Assembly: GCA_029262115.1 (NCBI GenBank)
Contig: JAJCZZ010000082.1
Coordinates: 1-64,000, forward strand
Source: Gemmatimonadota bacterium
GTDB taxonomy: Bacteria; Gemmatimonadota; Gemmatimonadetes; Longimicrobiales; Gaopeijiaceae
DNA length: 64,000 nt
Direction: 5' to 3'
Position numbers and translations under genes: made by a program. Under the pieces are notes generated by a model. That model did no database searches, was not told where the DNA came from, and saw only the letters and a program-made list of their open reading frames with translations. The first letter of the stretch is position 1. Each line of letters starts with the position of its first letter. This document shows positions 60,433 to 64,000 of the stretch, in pieces.

Positions 60433-62703
60433 ATGAAGAACGTGTGGAAGATCATTGGAGTCAGTGCCGCCGTGGCGTTTGCGCCAGGCGCACCGCTGTC
60501 CGCGCAGGACGGAAGGATCGAAGGCACCGTCGTCGTTGGCCAGGTCCCTGTGGACGACGCGGACGTCACGCTCACCGGGCAGGGCCGTCGCGTGCGTGTC
60601 GACGGGTCGGGCCGCTTCGCGCTCGAAGACGTGCCCCCGGGGATCTATGCGATCGAGGCGGAGAGCCCTCGCTGGGGCCGCGCCGTGGAAAGCGTCCGGG
60701 TGATTGCCGGCCAGACCACCCGGGTAGTGTTGAGTCTCGAAGCCGTCTTCCACCTCGATGAGATGGTCGTGTCCGCCGGAGCCGGCGCGTCGCGGCGCAC
60801 CGAGGCCTACCAGCCGGCAAGCGTGGTCACGAGCCGCGAGTTGGTTGCGCTGGGCGAGGCCACCCTCGGGGAGACGCTGTCCCGCGAACCGGGCGTCTCG
60901 TCCACCTACTTCGGCCCGGGCGCGAGTCGGCCCATCATCCGTGGCATTGGCGGCGATCGGGTCCGCGTTCTGGAGGGGGGCGTCGGTGTCGGAGACGCGT
61001 CGAGCACGAGTCCGGACCACGCGGTGGGACTGGAGACCCGTACCGCGGAGCGGATCGAGGTCATCCGGGGCCCGGCCACGTTGCTGTACGGAAGCTCGGC
61101 GGTGGGTGGGGTCGTCAACGTGCTGGACGGCAAGATCGCTCGGGAGCCTCCCACCCAGACGGTCAGCGGCTTCGTCGAGGGCCTGGGAGGCAGCGTCGCG
61201 GACGAGCGGACGGGCGCGGCCGCAATCACGGCCACGGCTGGACCTGTCGTGTTTCACGGATCGGGTCTCTGGCGTGATGCGTCCGATTACTCGATTCCCG
61301 GCTTTGCCGAAGCCGGTGGCCCCGACGAGCCCGGTGAAGAGCCTGGCACGCTCGAGAACTCGGCGTTGGAGTCCCGCCGAGGCAGCCTGGGTCTGACCTA
61401 TGTCTCCGAGGGTGGCTTCCTCGGCGTGGCATGGACGGAGCAGCGATCCGACTACGGGATTCCCGGCCACGGACACGAAGGAGAGGAGCCCGAGGAGGCG
61501 GAAGGCGAGGAGGAGGGTGCGGTCACGATCGACCTGAATCAGAGCCGCTTCGACCTGGAAGGCGCACTCCGGTTTCGCGGCGTGATCAGGAACGTGAAGG
61601 CGCGGGTGGGCGTCTCCGACTATCGCCACGTCGAGTTGGAAGGCGATGAGATCGGGACGGTCTTCACGAACGACTTCGTCGAGGGGCGGGTCGAGAGCGA
61701 ACACGAGCTGTCGAGCCGGCTTCGCGGGGCGCTCGGCGCCCAGTATGCGACCCGCGACTTCCGTGCGGACGGCGACGAGGCCTTCGTGCCACCGTCCGAG
61801 ACCGGCACCGTCGCGGTCTTTGCCTACGAGGAGTTCGAGGTCTCGGAGCCGTTCCGGCTGGAAGGCGGGTTGCGCTTCGAACGTCAGAGCGCCCAGCAGC
61901 CGGCCGCGCGATCCCTGGATCGGACGGACAACGCCGTTTCCTTCTCGGGCGGTATGAGCTGGGACGCGACGGAGCACTTCAGCGTCTCTGGCTCGGCGTC
62001 GCGCTCGATCAAGTTCCCGAACGCGGAAGAACTGTTCTCGAATGGCCCTCACGCCGCGACTCGGGCGTTCGAAATCGGTGATCCATCGTTGAACAAGGAA
62101 GTCGCCCTGGGAGTGGACATCACCGGCCACGTGCACGGCGACCGCTTTCGGGGCAGTGCGTCGGTCTTCACGACGGGCTTCCGCGACTACATCTATGAGG
62201 TGGGCACCGGGGAGGTCCGGGACGGCCTGGACGTGTTCGAGTTCGTTCAGGGCGATGCCCGCTTTTCCGGCTTCGAGGTCGAAGCGTCCGTGGATGTCGT
62301 GGAAAGCGACGCAGGAGCCAACGGTCCGCATCTGAGCCTCGAGGTGATGGGCGACTACGTGTCGGCCAGACTCACGGACCTCGATGAGTCACTCCCGCGG
62401 ATCCCGCCCATGCGCTTCAGCGTGGGTACGAACTACCGCCAGGGGCCGCTCGTTATGCAGGGCACCGTTCGGCGCACGACCCAGCAGGACGACGTGGGGC
62501 CCCTCGAAAGCCCCACACCGGGTTTCACGATGATCGACGCGTCCGCGAGCTACCGGTTCTTCACCGGATCGCTCTTCCACGACATCACGCTGGTCGCGAA
62601 CAATCTGTCGAACTCGGAGGCGCGACTGCACACGTCGTTCCTCAAGGACCTCGCACCCTTACCGGGCCGTGAGATCCGCTTGGTGTACCGGATCAACTTC
62701 TGA
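60433..62703 (+). CDS. TonB-dependent receptor, probable metal uptake
   Basis: A 756-residue outer-membrane receptor from ATG 60433 after GGAGG. It has a signal peptide (PLSAQ), a carboxypeptidase-regulatory-like domain (about 25-105, IEGTVVVGQVPVDDADVTLTG), a plug (ASRPIIRGIGGDRVRVLEGG, TAERIEVIRGPATLLYGSSAVGGVVNVLD) and a barrel ending in NF (LVYRINF). A surface loop at about 345-365 carries GHGHEGEEPEEAEGEEEG, an acidic His-containing stretch like the zinc/copper-binding loops of ZnuD-type receptors. The upstream small HDH/Cys protein supports a metal role. The substrate is inferred, not proven. Confidence 0.9.
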   Translation: MKNVWKIIGVSAAVAFAPGAPLSAQDGRIEGTVVVGQVPVDDADVTLTGQGRRVRVDGSGRFALEDVPPGIYAIEAESPRWGRAVESVRVIAGQTTRVVLSLEAVFHLDEMVVSAGAGASRRTEAYQPASVVTSRELVALGEATLGETLSREPGVSSTYFGPGASRPIIRGIGGDRVRVLEGGVGVGDASSTSPDHAVGLETRTAERIEVIRGPATLLYGSSAVGGVVNVLDGKIAREPPTQTVSGFVEGLGGSVADERTGAAAITATAGPVVFHGSGLWRDASDYSIPGFAEAGGPDEPGEEPGTLENSALESRRGSLGLTYVSEGGFLGVAWTEQRSDYGIPGHGHEGEEPEEAEGEEEGAVTIDLNQSRFDLEGALRFRGVIRNVKARVGVSDYRHVELEGDEIGTVFTNDFVEGRVESEHELSSRLRGALGAQYATRDFRADGDEAFVPPSETGTVAVFAYEEFEVSEPFRLEGGLRFERQSAQQPAARSLDRTDNAVSFSGGMSWDATEHFSVSGSASRSIKFPNAEELFSNGPHAATRAFEIGDPSLNKEVALGVDITGHVHGDRFRGSASVFTTGFRDYIYEVGTGEVRDGLDVFEFVQGDARFSGFEVEASVDVVESDAGANGPHLSLEVMGDYVSARLTDLDESLPRIPPMRFSVGTNYRQGPLVMQGTVRRTTQQDDVGPLESPTPGFTMIDASASYRFFTGSLFHDITLVANNLSNSEARLHTSFLKDLAPLPGREIRLVYRINF

Positions 62704-62740
62704 GGTCGCGGTCGCTTTTTCTTCGACAGATCTGGACGAG

Positions 62741-62765
62741 CCTCCCCCCCTTCCAAGGGGGGAGG
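62741..62765. terminator. GC-rich hairpin after the TonB receptor gene
   Basis: CCTCCCCCCCCTT and AAGGGGGGAGG form a near-perfect stem with a two-base CC loop in the 122-base gap between the receptor (stop 62703) and the convergent permease (stop 62826). This is probably a bidirectional terminator. The absence of a T-run makes the call moderate. Confidence 0.5.
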
Positions 62766-62825
62766 ACGAAACGTTGCGGCCGAGCTCGCGGAAGGGATGG
62801 TGTGCTTCCTTAGCCGCATTTGCGT

Positions 62826-64000
62826 TCAGTCGGATTGGAGCGCCGTGCGGGGGTCAACGCGGGCCGCCCGCAAGGCCGGCACGGCCGACGCTCCCGCGGC
62901 GATCAGGAGCATGAGGGCGGTCACAGCGGCCAGAGTGAGGGGGTCGGCGGCGTCGACTTCGAACAGGAGGCTTTCGATCCAACGTGTCGTTGCCAGCGCC
63001 AGCCCCACGCCTACGAGGGTACCTGCCGCGGCCGGGGCGAGACCGGAGCGAGCGCCGACCCGGGCCAGCTCGGACGGCCGAGCGCCCAGCGCCACCCGGA
63101 TTCCGAGTTCCCTGCGCCGCCGACCGACGGAGTAGGCGATCATTCCGTAAACCCCCAACGACGCCAGGCCGACGGCAAGCGCGGCGAAACCAGCGAGGAG
63201 CGTGGCGCCGAAGCGGGTGCGTGAGCGAGCTGCGGCGACGGCTCCGACGAGGGGCTGCGGGGGCGGCACGGCCACGGAAGGGCGTGTGTCCTTCAGGGCC
63301 TCGCGGACGGCCGTGGGCCGCAGCGCGTCATCCCAGCGCCCATCGATCAGAAAAGTGACCCTCCGGAGAGGCAACTGGGTGTACGGTTGGTATGCCTCCC
63401 CCCGCGACTCGACCGTGAGTCCTTCGTTGCGCACATCACCTACCACACCGACGACTGTCAGCCACTCGGGGCGGGCGTCAGGCTCGAGGTTGGTCAGGCG
63501 CCGCCCAAGGGGATCGCGTCCCGGCCAGAGCGTGTGGGCCAGGCTCTCACTCACGACCGCGACGGCGCCGTCCGCACCGTCCGATTCCATGAAGGTTCGC
63601 CCCGCCACGAGGGGAATCTGAAGCGCCTCGAAGTAGCCGGGGGACACGGCGTTGTAGCGGGCGAGATACCGCTGCGGGCGGGGTTGAATCGGGGTCCCCT
63701 CGGCATGGACCCGCGTCCCCCACTGGCTTCCACCCAGGGGCGGGTAGGCGATGGCCGCGACAGCGGAGACGCCCGGTACCCGGTGTAGCCGACGGCGCGC
63801 TTCCGCGACGAACCCCGCGACAGAAAGCGAGTCGCCGGTCCCACCGCCGGCAGCGAGGGTTACGGGGAGGCTTCGGACCGTGCCCGGATCAAAGCCGATC
63901 GGAACCTGGTGCAGGTTGACCAGGGATCGCACCAGGAGGCCCGCACCCATCAGGAGTACCACGGCCAGCGCTACTTCCCCGCTCACCATCCCCGCGCGAA
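62826..64000 (-). CDS. ADOP-type permease, C-terminal part, truncated by window edge
   Basis: The visible 390 or so residues are the second half of an ADOP/FtsX permease; the gene continues past the right edge. A transmembrane helix near the visible N-terminus (EVALAVVLLMGAGLLVRSLVNL) is followed by a MacB periplasmic core region (YFEALQIPLVAGRTFMESDG, VVSESLAHTLWPGRDPLGRR, TVVGVVGDVRNEG). The FtsX helices follow (LASLGVYGMIAYSVGRRRRELGIRVALGA), and the family C-terminus ends it (VPALRAARVDPRTALQSD). It is a second paralogue, distinct from the one at 46481. No regulator is visible inside the window. Confidence 0.9.
   Translation of the reverse strand, partial: RAGMVSGEVALAVVLLMGAGLLVRSLVNLHQVPIGFDPGTVRSLPVTLAAGGGTGDSLSVAGFVAEARRRLHRVPGVSAVAAIAYPPLGGSQWGTRVHAEGTPIQPRPQRYLARYNAVSPGYFEALQIPLVAGRTFMESDGADGAVAVVSESLAHTLWPGRDPLGRRLTNLEPDARPEWLTVVGVVGDVRNEGLTVESRGEAYQPYTQLPLRRVTFLIDGRWDDALRPTAVREALKDTRPSVAVPPPQPLVGAVAAARSRTRFGATLLAGFAALAVGLASLGVYGMIAYSVGRRRRELGIRVALGARPSELARVGARSGLAPAAAGTLVGVGLALATTRWIESLLFEVDAADPLTLAAVTALMLLIAAGASAVPALRAARVDPRTALQSD

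Noticed and set aside
62741-62765. Classical rho-independent terminator
   Set aside because: The hairpin is strong but no T-run follows on either strand, so it is listed only as a probable terminator.

Overview
The window is high-GC bacterial DNA that looks like a chromosome segment of Gemmatimonadota or a close relative. This is inferred from gene families, not from a marker gene: PadR regulators overlapping acidobacterial-type duplicated permeases (ADOP), a BTAD domain fused to a serine/threonine kinase, a DUF5916/CBM9 outer-membrane protein, many '-AAQ' secretory signals, and frequent GTG/TTG starts with GTGA or ATGA stop/start overlaps. No rRNA, tRNA, CRISPR array or complete insertion sequence was seen.

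Layout. 1-20.6 kb is mostly housekeeping and metabolism: a type IIA topoisomerase A subunit (gyrA-like), a saccharopine-dehydrogenase-family enzyme, an M28 peptidase diverging tightly from a TolB-like propeller lipoprotein, a NUDIX hydrolase, queE coupled to a small unknown protein, a quinone-oxidoreductase-like enzyme, a MazG-like protein, an orphan ATPase of the histidine-kinase type, an ArsR-rhodanese regulator overlapping a PLP enzyme, and a flavin reductase, glycosyltransferase and queG run. QueE and QueG belong to the same queuosine pathway but are unlinked here. 20.6-22.7 kb is a decay zone with a repeat-bearing spacer, a frameshifted AbiEi-type antitoxin and a DUF4837-like gene broken in several places. 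22.7-29 kb holds a three-gene envelope operon, then two convergent kinase genes: a BTAD-kinase fusion, and a membrane-GAF-zinc ribbon-kinase with a small overlapping partner.

29-40 kb is an AraC regulator, a VOC/lipoprotein pair, a SWIM-SNF2 helicase, and several fragments (a sulfatase-modifying-enzyme C-terminus, a frameshifted six-bladed propeller, an ADOP C-terminus, and a short second copy of part of the SNF2 gene). Also here are a PadR gene with a perfect inverted-repeat operator, a nitronate monooxygenase, a membrane-anchored LuxR regulator and a DUF2231 protein. 40-46.5 kb holds a barrel-like protein, a MerR/membrane-protein operon with a 21-bp dyad operator, an unrecognised 636-residue protein, a SEC-C protein and a MazEF module. 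I consider 42.4-46.5 kb the best candidate for an undescribed, possibly defence-related, system.

46.5-64 kb has a PadR-ADOP operon, an RsbRD-like histidine kinase, a VapBC-type pair, a beta-helix lipoprotein, a FIST sensor overlapping a PAS histidine kinase, the DUF5916 protein, and an amidohydrolase followed by a small HDH/Cys protein and a TonB receptor with an acidic His-containing loop (probable metal uptake). A second ADOP permease runs off the right edge.

Caution: frameshifts are frequent at 15.2, 21.6-22.7 and 34.5-35.7 kb. They may be genuine decay, but indel errors in the assembly cannot be excluded from the sequence alone.
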